In this document: positions 27,697 to 36,457 of the stretch, piece by piece | How the letters are laid out: every line of letters begins with the position of its first letter | How positions within the stretch are numbered: the stretch's first letter is position 1 | Origin: Nostoc mirabile CHAB5784 | GTDB lineage: Bacteria; Cyanobacteriota; Cyanobacteriia; Cyanobacteriales; Nostocaceae | Direction: 5' to 3' | Assembly: GCF_020829645.1 (NCBI RefSeq) | Contig: NZ_JAIVFS010000003.1 | Coordinates: 1 to 64,000, forward strand | Length of the DNA stretch: 64,000 nt | Program-made: the position numbers and the translations under genes | The notes under the pieces: generated by a model | Database searches by the model: none | What the model was told of the DNA's origin: nothing | The model's input: only the letters and a program-made list of their open reading frames with translations

Positions 27697-27912
27697 ATGG
27701 GTGAAGCAAAGCGTCGTAAAACCACACTAGGGGAAACATACGGTCAAGAGACTCGCATCTTGCCTTGGCTTCCCATCACAAAAACTCAAGCTGAATTATT
27801 TGTCAGTTGGACAAGTCGTGGTGCTTGGATAGGCATTGGAGTTATGGTTGTAGCATGGGCAACTATCCGTTTTATCGGCCCAGCCTTCGGTTGGTGGCAA
27901 GTAGTCAACTAA
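27697..27912 (+). CDS. DUF2839 membrane protein
   Basis: ATG 27697 gives 71 residues starting MGEAKRRKTTLGETYGQ, the invariant DUF2839 opening; TTG 27688 only adds MLI. A basic N-terminal half is followed by one TM helix (GAWIGIGVMVVAWATIRFIG). The family occurs across cyanobacteria and is of unknown function, probably a small thylakoid or plasma-membrane protein. Intact, single gene. Confidence 0.9.
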   Translation: MGEAKRRKTTLGETYGQETRILPWLPITKTQAELFVSWTSRGAWIGIGVMVVAWATIRFIGPAFGWWQVVN

Positions 27913-28278
27913 ATGCTGCTGTAGAATAGCCCTTTCAAGCTGGGTAAAAATTTTGCTCAATAAACTTTAACCTCTTAACTCTGTGTTGCGCCAGTTGCTT
28001 CAAGTCGGGAAACCCGCCCAACGCACTGGCTTCTCTGTGCCTCTGCGGTTAAATAAAAGAATTTTTAGCCGCAGAGACACGGAGTAGGACACTTGCGTGG
28101 GCAGGTTTCCCGACTTGAGCAAAGTGTCCGTGGCGCAGAGAGAAAAAAAAGAGATTTGACCAGTCAACTTGAAAGGGCTGATCTTAAATTGGAATTTTCC
28201 CGCAGGTTTGGTCAGTATATGCTCTACGTCTTGGGTCTATCTTTGTAGTATGTAAAGAAGCACTTTTGACCTGAGATT
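27913..28278. repeat. intergenic inverted pair of CCAGTTGC-family repeats
   Basis: The spacer contains a repeat at about 27,988-28,036 (GCGCCAGTTGCTTCAAGTC to CACTGGCTTCTCTG). A related inverted copy lies at about 28,084-28,138 (GGACACTTGCG...CGACTTGAGCAAAGTGTCC). Between them are complementary words (CCTCTGCGGTTAAAT / TTTTTAGCCGCAGAG), so the whole could form one large cruciform. Relatives lie at 41,378, 42,806 and 52,041. Confidence 0.75.
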
Positions 28279-30372
28279 ATGCCATCCTCTAAAAAACCCC
28301 TCACCTACCCATCCAGCCACAAAAGCAATCAAGTCGATAACTACCACAGTACTTTAGTCGCAGATCCTTACCGTTGGTTAGAAGATCCTGACTCTGAAGA
28401 AACAAGGGCTTGGATTGAGGCACAAAATCAAGTTACTTTTGGCTACTTGAGCGAAATTCCTACCAGGGAAAAAATTAAACAGCGCCTCACCAAACTTTGG
28501 GATTATGAAAAATATGGCATCCCTTTTAAAGAAGGCGAATCTCTGCAAGATGGTTCCACCGAACGCTACTTTTATTTCAAAAATGACGGACTGCAAAACC
28601 AAAGTGTTCTCTACACTCTGAAAACCCTCGACGACCAACCCAAAGTTTTACTTGACCCTAATAAACTTTCAGAAGATGGTACTGTTGCTCTTTCGGGATT
28701 GTCTATTAGCGAGGATGCTAAACTTTTAGCATACAGTCTATCTGCCTCTGGTTCTGATTGGCAAGAATGGAAAGTACGCGATGTCGAAACTGGTGAAGAC
28801 CTGCAAGACCACCTGAAGTGGATTAAATTTTCTGGCGCGTCGTGGACACATGATAATCAAGGTTTCTTCTACAGTCGCTACGATGAGCCAAATGAAAAAA
28901 CTCAATTAGAAGATGTTAACTATTATCAAAAGCTCTACTATCATCAATTAGGTAAACCCCAATCAGAAGATGCACTAATTTACCATCGTCCTGACCAAAA
29001 GGAATGGGGTTTTAGTGGCGGTGTTACTGAAGATGGACGCTATTTAATAATTTCAATTTGGCTGGGAACTGACTCCAAAAATTTAGTCTTCTTTAAAGAT
29101 TTGACTAACCCTAATGCTGAAGTCGTAGAACTAATTAACCAATTTGAGGCAGATTATAGCTTTATCGACAATGATGATAGCGTGTTTTATTTCCGCACGG
29201 ATTTAAATGCACCACGGGGACGAGTGATTGCTATTGACAGCAAAAACCCTGCACCAGAAAATTGGCGAGAAATTATTCCCCAATCAGCAGAAACGTTGGA
29301 AAGTGTAGGGATACTCAATAACCAATTTGTTGCTGATTACCTTAAAGATGCTCACAGCCAAATTAAAATCTTTGATCTCAAAGGTGAGTTTATTCGTGAG
29401 GTAGAATTACCTGGACTCGGTTCAGCCGGGGGTTTTGGAGGTAAGCGTCATGATACCGAAACTTTTTATAGTTTCACCAGTTTCACCACACCAGGAACTA
29501 TCTATCGCTACGATATGGTAACTGGTAAAAGTACCATTTTCCGCCAGCCACAGGTAGATTTTAATCCTAATGATTACGAGACTAAACAAATCTTTTATCA
29601 TAGCAAAGATGGTACTAAAGTACCAATGTTTATCACCCATAAAAAGAGCATAAAGTTAGATGGAAATAACCCGACTTATCTATATGCCTATGGTGGTTTT
29701 AATGCCTCAATGACACCTGGTTTTTCTGTAAGTCTTTTGGTGTGGATGGAGATGGGTGGTGTCTATGCTATGCCTAATATACGCGGCGGTGGAGAATACG
29801 GTGAAGAATGGCATCAAGCAGGAATGAAGGATAAAAAGCAGAATGTCTTTGATGACTTTATTAGTGCAGCTGAATGGTTGATTGCTAATAAGTATACTAA
29901 GACTGAGAAGCTAGCGATCGCAGGTGGTAGCAACGGCGGTTTATTAGTGGGTGCTTGTATAACGCAACGTCCCGATTTGTTTGGTGCAGCTTTACCAGCA
30001 GTCGGCGTCATGGATATGTTGCGGTTCCACAAATTTACCATCGGTTGGGCTTGGACTTCCGAATATGGTTCAGCAGATAATCCAGAAGAGTTTCCAGCGC
30101 TGTATACTTATTCGCCACTACACAACATCAAACCAAATACAGCTTACCCAGCAACCTTAATTACCACAGCCGATCATGACGATCGCGTTGTCCCTGCTCA
30201 TAGTTTCAAATTTGCCGCAGCTTTGCAAGAGGCTCACGCAGGTGATGCGCCAACGCTAATTAGAATTGAGACTAAAGCAGGACATGGTGCGGGTAAACCC
30301 ACGGCTAAAATTATTGAGGAAGCCGCAGACAAATGGGCTTTTTTGGTGCGTACTTTGAATGTTGAAGTTTAG
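28279..30372 (+). CDS. prolyl oligopeptidase (S9A family)
   Basis: Cleaves short peptides after proline. The 697 residues give an N-terminal seven-bladed propeller (about 75-430) and a C-terminal alpha/beta hydrolase. Catalytic triad: S551 in IAGGSNGGLLVGA, the Asp in ADHDDRVVP (residue 635 region) and H669 in KAGHGAGKP. The N-terminus starts with YPSSHKSNQVDNYHSTLVADPYRWLEDPDSEETRAW, typical of the family. There is no signal peptide, so it is probably cytoplasmic. ATG 28279 fits the family start. Single gene, intact. Confidence 0.95.
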   Translation: MPSSKKPLTYPSSHKSNQVDNYHSTLVADPYRWLEDPDSEETRAWIEAQNQVTFGYLSEIPTREKIKQRLTKLWDYEKYGIPFKEGESLQDGSTERYFYFKNDGLQNQSVLYTLKTLDDQPKVLLDPNKLSEDGTVALSGLSISEDAKLLAYSLSASGSDWQEWKVRDVETGEDLQDHLKWIKFSGASWTHDNQGFFYSRYDEPNEKTQLEDVNYYQKLYYHQLGKPQSEDALIYHRPDQKEWGFSGGVTEDGRYLIISIWLGTDSKNLVFFKDLTNPNAEVVELINQFEADYSFIDNDDSVFYFRTDLNAPRGRVIAIDSKNPAPENWREIIPQSAETLESVGILNNQFVADYLKDAHSQIKIFDLKGEFIREVELPGLGSAGGFGGKRHDTETFYSFTSFTTPGTIYRYDMVTGKSTIFRQPQVDFNPNDYETKQIFYHSKDGTKVPMFITHKKSIKLDGNNPTYLYAYGGFNASMTPGFSVSLLVWMEMGGVYAMPNIRGGGEYGEEWHQAGMKDKKQNVFDDFISAAEWLIANKYTKTEKLAIAGGSNGGLLVGACITQRPDLFGAALPAVGVMDMLRFHKFTIGWAWTSEYGSADNPEEFPALYTYSPLHNIKPNTAYPATLITTADHDDRVVPAHSFKFAAALQEAHAGDAPTLIRIETKAGHGAGKPTAKIIEEAADKWAFLVRTLNVEV

Positions 30373-30732
30373 AAGATTGACTGCTTGATCAATTCGATAA
30401 ACGCGATCGCTTCGACTTTTGAGTAAGGCGCATCCCCAATACTGCTCGGTTAAGGAAAAAAGTACACGGGTAGGGGCACAACATGTTGTGCCCCTACGAT
30501 TATCTGTACCTCACGCCTGTTGCAATCTGCTGTAAAAGCGATCGCTCATAAAAATAACAAGTTGGAAAATCTGTTGTAATAAGCCATTGATCAAAAGATG
30601 TTATCACCCAGATGCCAAATTAAAAGGGAATCAGCTTAAGAAATAAGGGTGGAGAGAAACAATTATTTACTTCACCCTTACTGCTTTTCTTCATCTGAGC
30701 AAGAAGTTTAATTTTTTTTAACTCTCTTGTGC
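30373..30732. repeat. intergenic with palindrome repeats
   Basis: The 360-bp gap holds CCAATACTGCTCGGTTAAG (about 30,437; also near 724), then a palindrome at 30,472-30,499 with arms GTAGGGGCACAACA / TGTTGTGCCCCTAC. A possible terminator for the following minus-strand gene is at about 30,645-30,680 (AAGGGTGGAG...TTCACCCTT). HIP1 sites occur at about 30,538. No gene seen. Confidence 0.6.
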
Positions 30733-31215
30733 TTAAAACGCGACAGCTTGGGCTGTCCCCTTGAGATTGATTGTTGTATAAGTTTGTTTCTGCCCCTGGT
30801 TGAATTGAGGAATCACAGAAAAGCGGTTTGTTGTGGTGATTCCTTTAGTTTCAACTTTTACTTCGTTGCTAGATCCAAGGTTTACACGAGGTATGAGCAA
30901 GGTAAATGTGGTGTTGCCAGTATCTACTGTCTTTTTAATAGTCACAGTCACTAGTGTACCAATTTCCGTATCTACAGTACGAATCTCATCTCCGGTAAAG
31001 TTTAATGTCTGTTTCTGCTCTTGATAGTTGAAAAGGGGCTTACCAATAAAGCTTGACGTTGAGTAATTAATAATGACTTTCTCGCCTTTGGAATTATACC
31101 CTGTGAAATTATACAAGTTCGGTGTTTGTTCGACTTGGGCATGAGACTGTAATACAGGTATTGCGGCTAAGGTTATACCTAATGTGAATGATGCAATTAA
31201 GTTTCTTGTTTGCAT
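30733..31215 (-). CDS. exported protein of unknown function
   Basis: The 160 residues open with a signal peptide (MQTRNLIASFTLGITLAAIPVLQSHAQ). The mature part is beta-rich and Cys-free (LYNFTGYNSKGEKVIINYSTSS; IGTLVTVTIKKTVDTGNTTFTLLIPRVNLG), with a soluble periplasmic or extracellular look. No known domain was recognised. It is flanked by repeat-rich spacers and has no operon partner. Confidence 0.65.
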   Translation of the reverse strand: MQTRNLIASFTLGITLAAIPVLQSHAQVEQTPNLYNFTGYNSKGEKVIINYSTSSFIGKPLFNYQEQKQTLNFTGDEIRTVDTEIGTLVTVTIKKTVDTGNTTFTLLIPRVNLGSSNEVKVETKGITTTNRFSVIPQFNQGQKQTYTTINLKGTAQAVAF

Positions 31216-31902
31216 ATTTTAAAAAGTTATTGCTAGTTTGGCGAAGATATTTCCCCTGATGGGATGACCAAATAATTACTAATTCGTAATTCGTAATTCG
31301 TAAATAAAAATTCATTAAGGAGAAATTAATAATTAATTTATTAAGGATACAGAGCAACTTAATTTATTAATGGAATCAATAAATTCATTCCTTATTCAGA
31401 GCAAGCGACTTCAGTCGTAGGCTTGAATTACGAATTACGAATTATCAATTACGAATTATGTTGGCAAGGAATGAAACCAATTTTAAAAGTGGATATTCCG
31501 GAAAACTTGTCAAATGAAACACATTGCAATCGTTGTTAATAGACTTGTAATAATTTGTAATACGGCGTAAAGTTACATCTGACTTTAAAGTTGGGAGTAG
31601 GGAGTGGTGAGTGGGGAAAGACCACTTTTATGCTTGGTTGTGAACTTGCTTCATCGGGACTGTCTTGAAAATAAAGAATAAGTGGCAATAAATAATAAAA
31701 GGGATTTTTATACCTTCGTTGTGGGCTATTGCTCGTAGGTGTCTTGCAAATAGGTGAACTTGAAAACCGACCATTACGGCATGGCGGAAATAAAGTTACC
31801 ATTAAAAATGGTAAAAAAGCCGCGAATGTAAGTCTTTTAACTTCCAGAAAGCGATACTAAGGTTTTGTTTTTTAATTAGAAATTTTGCATTTCCCATTGC
31901 TT
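31216..31902. repeat. intergenic with AATTCGT heptamer arrays in inverted pair
   Basis: Forward AATTCGT units at about 31,279-31,302 and inverse ACGAATT units at about 31,424-31,456 enclose about 120 bp and could pair. A GGGAGTAGGGAGTGG patch lies at about 31,592. The rest (31,620-31,880) is AT-rich and includes the promoter of the M16 gene. No gene is seen; two minus-strand frames here are repeat artefacts. Confidence 0.65.
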
Positions 31903-34704
31903 ATGAAGCTACGCTCATATATGCTTGTAGGGTTTTTTCTCAGCCTTCTGCTAAGTATTTTGCCTTTTTCGGGCAATTTCACCAATGCTGCAACACCAAC
32001 AACAGCCGCACCTGTATCTGCTGTCTCATTCACCCAAGGGGTGCAAAAAACGGTATTGGACAACGGCTTAACGGTGCTAACTAAAGAAGTCCATACCGCT
32101 CCAGTAGTCAGCGTACAAGTTTGGTATAAAGTTGGCTCACGTAACGAGGTTAAGGGAGAGAATGGCATTTCTCACCAGCTAGAACATTTAATGTTCAAGG
32201 GTACAACTGACCGTCCTGTGCAGTTTGGAAGGTTATTTAGTGCCTTGGGTAGCCAGTTCAATGCTTTTACTAGTTATGACGAAACAGCTTACTTTGGCAC
32301 AGTGCAACGAGACAAACTCGAAGCATTGTTGACACTGGAAGCCGATCGCATGGAAAACTCTTTAGTTGGGCCCGATCAACTGACAAGTGAAAAGCGGGTG
32401 GTGATCTCCGAGTTACAGGGGTACGAAAATTCACCAGGCTATCGTCTGAGTCGGGCAGTGATGCGAGATGCTTTCCCTAATAGAGCCTATGGCTTACCTG
32501 TGGGAGGCACAAAAGCTGATGTAGAAAAATTCACGGTGGAGCAGGTGCGGAATTATTACCAAACCTACTACAGCCCAGAAAATGCCACGTTGGTGATTAC
32601 AGGCGATTTTGCCACAGAACCTGTACTCAAAGTTGTTAAAGAAACTTATGGGAAGTTGGCAAAACGAGCAAAAGAGGACACGGGGACGCAAGGACGCAAG
32701 GACGCGGTGAGGGGAAATACCACCGCGTCTTCTTTGGTTGCCCCTACTACTAAAAAAGCACCGATTGTTTTGAAGCAACCTGGAAGTGCGGCACTACTGC
32801 AAGCAGTGTATCCTCTGCCAGATATCAAGCATCCTGATGTCCCAGCAATTGATGTGATGGATGCCATCCTCACAGGCGGACGTAGTTCTAGGCTTTACCA
32901 GGCTTTGGTGGAATCTGGACTCGCTAGTTCAGCGAGTGGCGGTGCTGCCGAACTCATTGAACCAGGTTGGTATGAAATTAATGCTACGGCGGCTCCGGGT
33001 CAAGAGTTAGGGAAAATTGCTCAGGTGCTTCAGGAATCTTTAGCAAAATTGCAACAGCAGCCAGTTACTACTGAAGAATTGAACCAGGCGAAGACGCAAC
33101 TGCAAGCCTCTTTTATTTTGGGGAACCAAGACATCACTAGTCAGGCAAGCCAATTGGGATATAACCAAACTGTGGCTGGCGATTATCATTTTATTGAACA
33201 GTATCTGGCTGCGATCGCAAAAGTCACCCCAGCCCAAGTGCAGCAAGCAGCAAAAACTTACCTAAATCCCGCGAAACAAACCATCGGCTTCTTTGAGCCA
33301 ACTCAACCAGATGGTAAACCAGGAACTTCCAGCGCTGGTTCTGGTCGCACAGTGGAAAATTTCAGCCCTGGTAAGCCTGTAGATCCAGCAGAACTGGCGA
33401 AATATCTGCCACCTGCCACATCCGTTACAGATTCGGGCAAACAATCATTACCAGAAGAGTTTACCTTAAATAATGGTTTGCGGGTTTTGCTCTTGCGCGA
33501 TCGCAATCTCCCCACCATTAACCTGAGTGGACAAATTGACGCTGGTACTGAATTTGACGGCAACCAAAAAGCTGGATTAGCGAATTTAACTGCGGCCAAC
33601 TTAATGAATGGGACGCAGACTAAAAATGCTCTTACCCTAGCAAAAACCTTAGAAGACCGGGGAGCCGATTTGAACTTCGGTGCCAGCCGCGAAGGAGTTA
33701 GCGTTAGCGGTGAGGGACTTTCAGCGAACCTGCCGATATTGATTCAAACTCTGGCAGACGTGTTAGAAAACGCGACTTTCCCAGCCGACCAGTTAGAACT
33801 GAGTCGCCAACGGGCACTGACAAGTCTCAAAGTCCAGCTAGATGACCCCAGAGGTTTAGGAAGACAAGTATTTCAGCAGGCAATTTACCCAGAAAATCAT
33901 CCATTCCATAGCTTTCCCACAGCCGAGAGTTTAAAGAGTATTACTCGTGATGATTTGTTTGGCTTCTACCAGACACACTACCGACCAGATAGCACAACGA
34001 TCGCAATAGTTGGAGACTTTGATCCACTTAAAGTAAAATTGTTGCTATATCAGGCGTTTGGCAAATGGTCAGCCACGGGTAAGCCACCTGTTCTCGAAAT
34101 AGCGTCCGTGCCATTGCCGCAAACTTTGACACGTTTAAACAAAGTGATACCTGGTAAAGCAGAAGCTGTTACCTACATCGGCTACAACGGCATCTCTCGG
34201 AAAGACCCACGTTATTATGCAGCACTGATACTGAATCAAATTTTGGGTGGTGATACCTTATCGAGCCGCTTGGGTACGGAAGTACGCGATCGCCAGGGTC
34301 TAACCTACGGTATCTATAGTGGTTTTGCCGCCGGAATCAATCCCGGCCCGTTCTTGATTCAGATGCAGACTGCTCCTGGTGATGCCCAAAAAGCGATCGC
34401 CAGTACTCTCGCTTTACTCAAACAGTTGCGCGAACAAGGAGTAACTGAGTCTGAATTCAACACGGCAAAACGCTCAATTACTAATAGCTATCCTGTGGAT
34501 TTAGCTAATCCCAGTGACGTATCAAGCATCATTTTGAATAATGCTGTTTTGGGACTTTCACGCTCAGAAATCCGAGAGTTTCCCCAGAAGATTCAAGCAG
34601 TCACGATGGCTCAGATGCAACAGGCAATTGAGGATTTAATTAAGCCGGAAAATCTGATAATTGTCACTGCTGGCCCTGGAGAGACTGTAACCAAGGGCAG
34701 CTAA
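31903..34704 (+). CDS. M16 family zinc metallopeptidase (pitrilysin-like, two-domain)
   Basis: ATG 31903 is preferred (MKLRSYMLVGFFLSLLLSILPFSG), giving a signal peptide or anchor. About 933 residues carry two M16 halves. The first has the inverted zinc motif HxxEH: H91-E94-H95 in GISHQLEHLMFKGT. The second (PEEFTLNNGLRVLLLRDRNLPTINLSG) lacks the motif, as usual for the inactive half, which shapes the substrate chamber. It probably degrades peptides in the periplasm. Oddity: about residues 257-272 (EDTGTQGRKDAVRGNTT) are encoded by a GACGCAAGGACGCAAGGACGC repeat resembling intergenic DNA, placed in a linker and kept in frame. Confidence 0.92.
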   Translation: MKLRSYMLVGFFLSLLLSILPFSGNFTNAATPTTAAPVSAVSFTQGVQKTVLDNGLTVLTKEVHTAPVVSVQVWYKVGSRNEVKGENGISHQLEHLMFKGTTDRPVQFGRLFSALGSQFNAFTSYDETAYFGTVQRDKLEALLTLEADRMENSLVGPDQLTSEKRVVISELQGYENSPGYRLSRAVMRDAFPNRAYGLPVGGTKADVEKFTVEQVRNYYQTYYSPENATLVITGDFATEPVLKVVKETYGKLAKRAKEDTGTQGRKDAVRGNTTASSLVAPTTKKAPIVLKQPGSAALLQAVYPLPDIKHPDVPAIDVMDAILTGGRSSRLYQALVESGLASSASGGAAELIEPGWYEINATAAPGQELGKIAQVLQESLAKLQQQPVTTEELNQAKTQLQASFILGNQDITSQASQLGYNQTVAGDYHFIEQYLAAIAKVTPAQVQQAAKTYLNPAKQTIGFFEPTQPDGKPGTSSAGSGRTVENFSPGKPVDPAELAKYLPPATSVTDSGKQSLPEEFTLNNGLRVLLLRDRNLPTINLSGQIDAGTEFDGNQKAGLANLTAANLMNGTQTKNALTLAKTLEDRGADLNFGASREGVSVSGEGLSANLPILIQTLADVLENATFPADQLELSRQRALTSLKVQLDDPRGLGRQVFQQAIYPENHPFHSFPTAESLKSITRDDLFGFYQTHYRPDSTTIAIVGDFDPLKVKLLLYQAFGKWSATGKPPVLEIASVPLPQTLTRLNKVIPGKAEAVTYIGYNGISRKDPRYYAALILNQILGGDTLSSRLGTEVRDRQGLTYGIYSGFAAGINPGPFLIQMQTAPGDAQKAIASTLALLKQLREQGVTESEFNTAKRSITNSYPVDLANPSDVSSIILNNAVLGLSRSEIREFPQKIQAVTMAQMQQAIEDLIKPENLIIVTAGPGETVTKGS

Positions 34705-35116
34705 TTACCTCAAGCCAAAACACAAAGGTACTAACCCAAGTTGCTAGTTACAGATTCAGGCGATCGCTAGCGACCACTTAAATAATTCGTAATTCGTAAT
34801 TCGTAATTCGTAATGGGCTTCGCCCCGCAACGCTTTCGTAAATTTTGTTTTGTAATGGGGATTTAACCCCAACACAAAACAAAATTTTTATTGAACTGGG
34901 GGACTTAAACCCACGGACAGGAGTTAAACAATAAAATCCCCTGAGCGTGAGAAAATTCGCAGGGGCAGATGTTAAATCAGTTATCAGTTATCAATTATCA
35001 GTAAACACAAAGCGTATGGTGAGGGGCTGTTACCCACCACCAACGCATACCACCAACATTTGTGTGGTGTTTCGTCAAGGATTTAACTGATAACTGAAAA
35101 CTATTCACTGTTAAAT
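34705..35116. repeat. repeat-rich intergenic region left of the IS982 remnant
   Basis: Contains an AATTCGT heptamer array (about 34,784-34,815), an 82-bp repeat (34,847-34,928, listed separately), an AGTTATC 7-bp patch (about 34,977-35,002) and inverted words GTTAAATCAGTTATCAGTT / AACTGATAACTGAAAACT around 34,972-35,100. No gene. Confidence 0.65.
34847..34928. repeat. 82-bp repeat, copy A (inverted partner at 49,323-49,404)
   Basis: Begins GTTTTGTAATGGGG and ends CCACGGACAGGAGTTAAA. Its reverse complement at 49,323-49,404 differs at one base by eye. The left part can fold (GTTTTGTAATGGGG / CCCCAACACAAAAC). Confidence 0.85.
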
Positions 35117-35464
35117 GAAACAATTGCGATCTATGCTATCATCGACGACCTACTCAAGGCCATTGGACACCGTGAAGATATTCGTTGTCTCATGGTGTGA
35201 TGCAGAAATAATTACTAGGGCACTGGTTGCGGCAATGTTTTTCAATAGTAATCATAAGTATTGCTTGTGACTATTATGTTAGACCATAAACTGACATTAA
35301 TAATGTTAGAAAAGTCACGATTCAATCTGAGATTACACCGTTTATCGATGTTAATCAACGACCTGTTTCATCAACTAGGAATGATACTAAAAGAGATAAG
35401 TGAGACTACGGAATATCTTTTAGACTCATTCCCTGTAGCAATCTGTGACAACATTCGTATCTAG
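35117..35464 (+). pseudogene. IS982-family transposase, 5' remnant
   Basis: Three frames together read like the N-terminal half of an IS982 transposase: IAIYAIIDDLLKAIGHREDIR (from about 35,120), then DAEIITRALVAAMFFNSNHKY (from about 35,189), then MLEKSRFNLRLHRLS...TEYLLDSFPVAICDNIRI (to 35,461). At least two frameshifts separate them. The similarity stops exactly after CDNIRI, the normal mid-point after the first catalytic Asp (DSFPVA), where a repeat element begins. It is a truncated, decayed insertion sequence with no right end seen. Confidence 0.75.
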
Positions 35465-35570
35465 AAACCCCGCTTCCATTCTTCTCCCCGAAAGGTCGAG
35501 AGGCTTTGAAACCCCCCTTCCCTACAAGGGAAGGCTTGCTCGGGGGGTTAGGTTTCTGGGTGTCGCCGTT
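35465..35570. repeat. hairpin element at the break of the IS982 remnant
   Basis: Ends GAAACCCCGCTTCC... and ...GGGGGGTTAGGTTTC with an internal CCCTTCCCTACAAGG / GGGAAGG stem. It directly follows the truncated transposase and precedes the 21-bp tandem array, so it probably marks a later insertion. Confidence 0.55.
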
Positions 35571-35580
35571 ATAAGCAAAT

Positions 35581-35852
35581 GCGATCGCCGTTATAGCAAA
35601 TGCGATCGCCGTTATAGCAAATGCGATCGCCGTTATAGCAAATGCGATCGCCGTTATAGCAAATGCGATCGCCGTTATAGCAAATGCGATCGCCGTTATA
35701 GCAAATGCGATCGCCGTTATAACAAATGCGATCGCCGATATAGCAAATGCTGTCGCCGATATAACAAATGCGTAGGCGTAGCCAGCCGTAGGCATCGCCG
35801 AAATAACAAATGCGTAGGCGTAGCCAGCCGTAGGCATCGCTGAAATAACAAA
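35581..35852. repeat. 21-bp tandem array built on HIP1 sites
   Basis: Nine 21-bp units run from 35,581 to 35,769. Each is an octamer GCGATCGC (HIP1) plus a 13-nt tail CGTTATAGCAAAT, with late-unit variants (CGATATAGCAAAT; first bases GCTGTCGC in the last). A half unit precedes them. Two 42-bp units follow (35,770-35,811 and 35,812-35,853), in which a 29-nt sequence (GCGTAGGCG ... GGCATCGC) stands where the octamer was. As 21 is divisible by 3, both strands show long open frames; they are not genes. Confidence 0.9.
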
Positions 35853-35916
35853 TGCGGTCGTTCTGCTCCCCACAAATTATGATTTCATTGCAAGTAGAGT
35901 AGCCTCATATCAGGGC

Positions 35917-36204
35917 ATGAATTTAGAATTTGAGTGGGATAACCAAAAAGCTAGTTTGAATCTCAACAAGCACCGCATCAGCTTTGAAGCGGCTAAGACA
36001 GTCTTCAACGACTCTCTAGCTTACATATTCAACGATGAATGGCACTCTGTTAGTGAACGACGGGAAATCATCATCGGACGTGACCAAGACAATCGCCTGT
36101 TATTGGTCTGTTTTACAGAAAGAGCAAACGTTATCCGTATCATTAGCGCACGTCTAGCAACCAACAAAGAACGAAGAGATTATGAAGAATTCCCAGGCTT
36201 CTGA
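35917..36204 (+). CDS. brnT: BrnT family ribonuclease toxin
   Basis: The 95 residues match BrnT: FEWDNQKASLNLNKHRISFEAAKTVFND, RREIIIGRDQDNRLLLVCFTER, IRIISARLATNKERRDYEE. BrnT has a RelE-like fold and cuts mRNA to stop translation, held in check by BrnA. The downstream BrnA frame overlaps its 3' end by 23 nt, the usual arrangement for a co-transcribed pair. It sits directly after the HIP1 tandem array and IS982 remnant, in an accessory patch. Length is normal. Confidence 0.9.
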   Translation: MNLEFEWDNQKASLNLNKHRISFEAAKTVFNDSLAYIFNDEWHSVSERREIIIGRDQDNRLLLVCFTERANVIRIISARLATNKERRDYEEFPGF

Positions 36205-36412
36205 ATTTTGCAACAACGCAGATGATGACTTGCTTCCAGAGTATAACTTTGACTATCGCAAAGCCTTGCCCAACCGTTTCGCTAGTCAGGAAGAAAAAGC
36301 TCCTTTGACAGTTACCCTTGATGCTGATGTCGCTGAGATATTCAAAACATCAGAAGCTGTTAACAACGCTCTCCGTGCCTTACTCTCAGCAATTCCAAAG
36401 GCTGAAAGATAA
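36182..36412 (+). CDS. brnA: BrnA family antitoxin
   Basis: The 76 residues have a BrnA-type layout: an N-terminal linker (LPEYNFDYRKALPNRFA) that wraps the toxin and a C-terminal ribbon-helix-helix-like part (PLTVTLDADVAEIFKTSEAVNNALRALL). It overlaps brnT by 23 nt. BrnA normally neutralises BrnT and represses the operon. Just beyond the stop, 36,422-36,444 is a 23-nt GCG...CGC repeat of the HIP1-related family. Confidence 0.85.
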   Translation: MKNSQASEFCNNADDDLLPEYNFDYRKALPNRFASQEEKAPLTVTLDADVAEIFKTSEAVNNALRALLSAIPKAER

Positions 36413-36457
36413 ACTGCTCCAGCGTAGCCAGCCTTTGGCATCGCTATTGCCTATTCT

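Noticed and set aside
35260-35470. Possible intact small gene at the IS982 remnant
   Set aside because: Adjacent frames complete the transposase N-terminus only after two frameshifts, so it is a pseudogene.
35581-35770. CRISPR array (regular repeats)
   Set aside because: Units are contiguous 21-mers with no unique spacers and no cas genes nearby.
35406-35873. Long open frames on both strands (155 and 132 codons)
   Set aside because: They are the 21-bp tandem array read through; a period divisible by 3 keeps all frames open.
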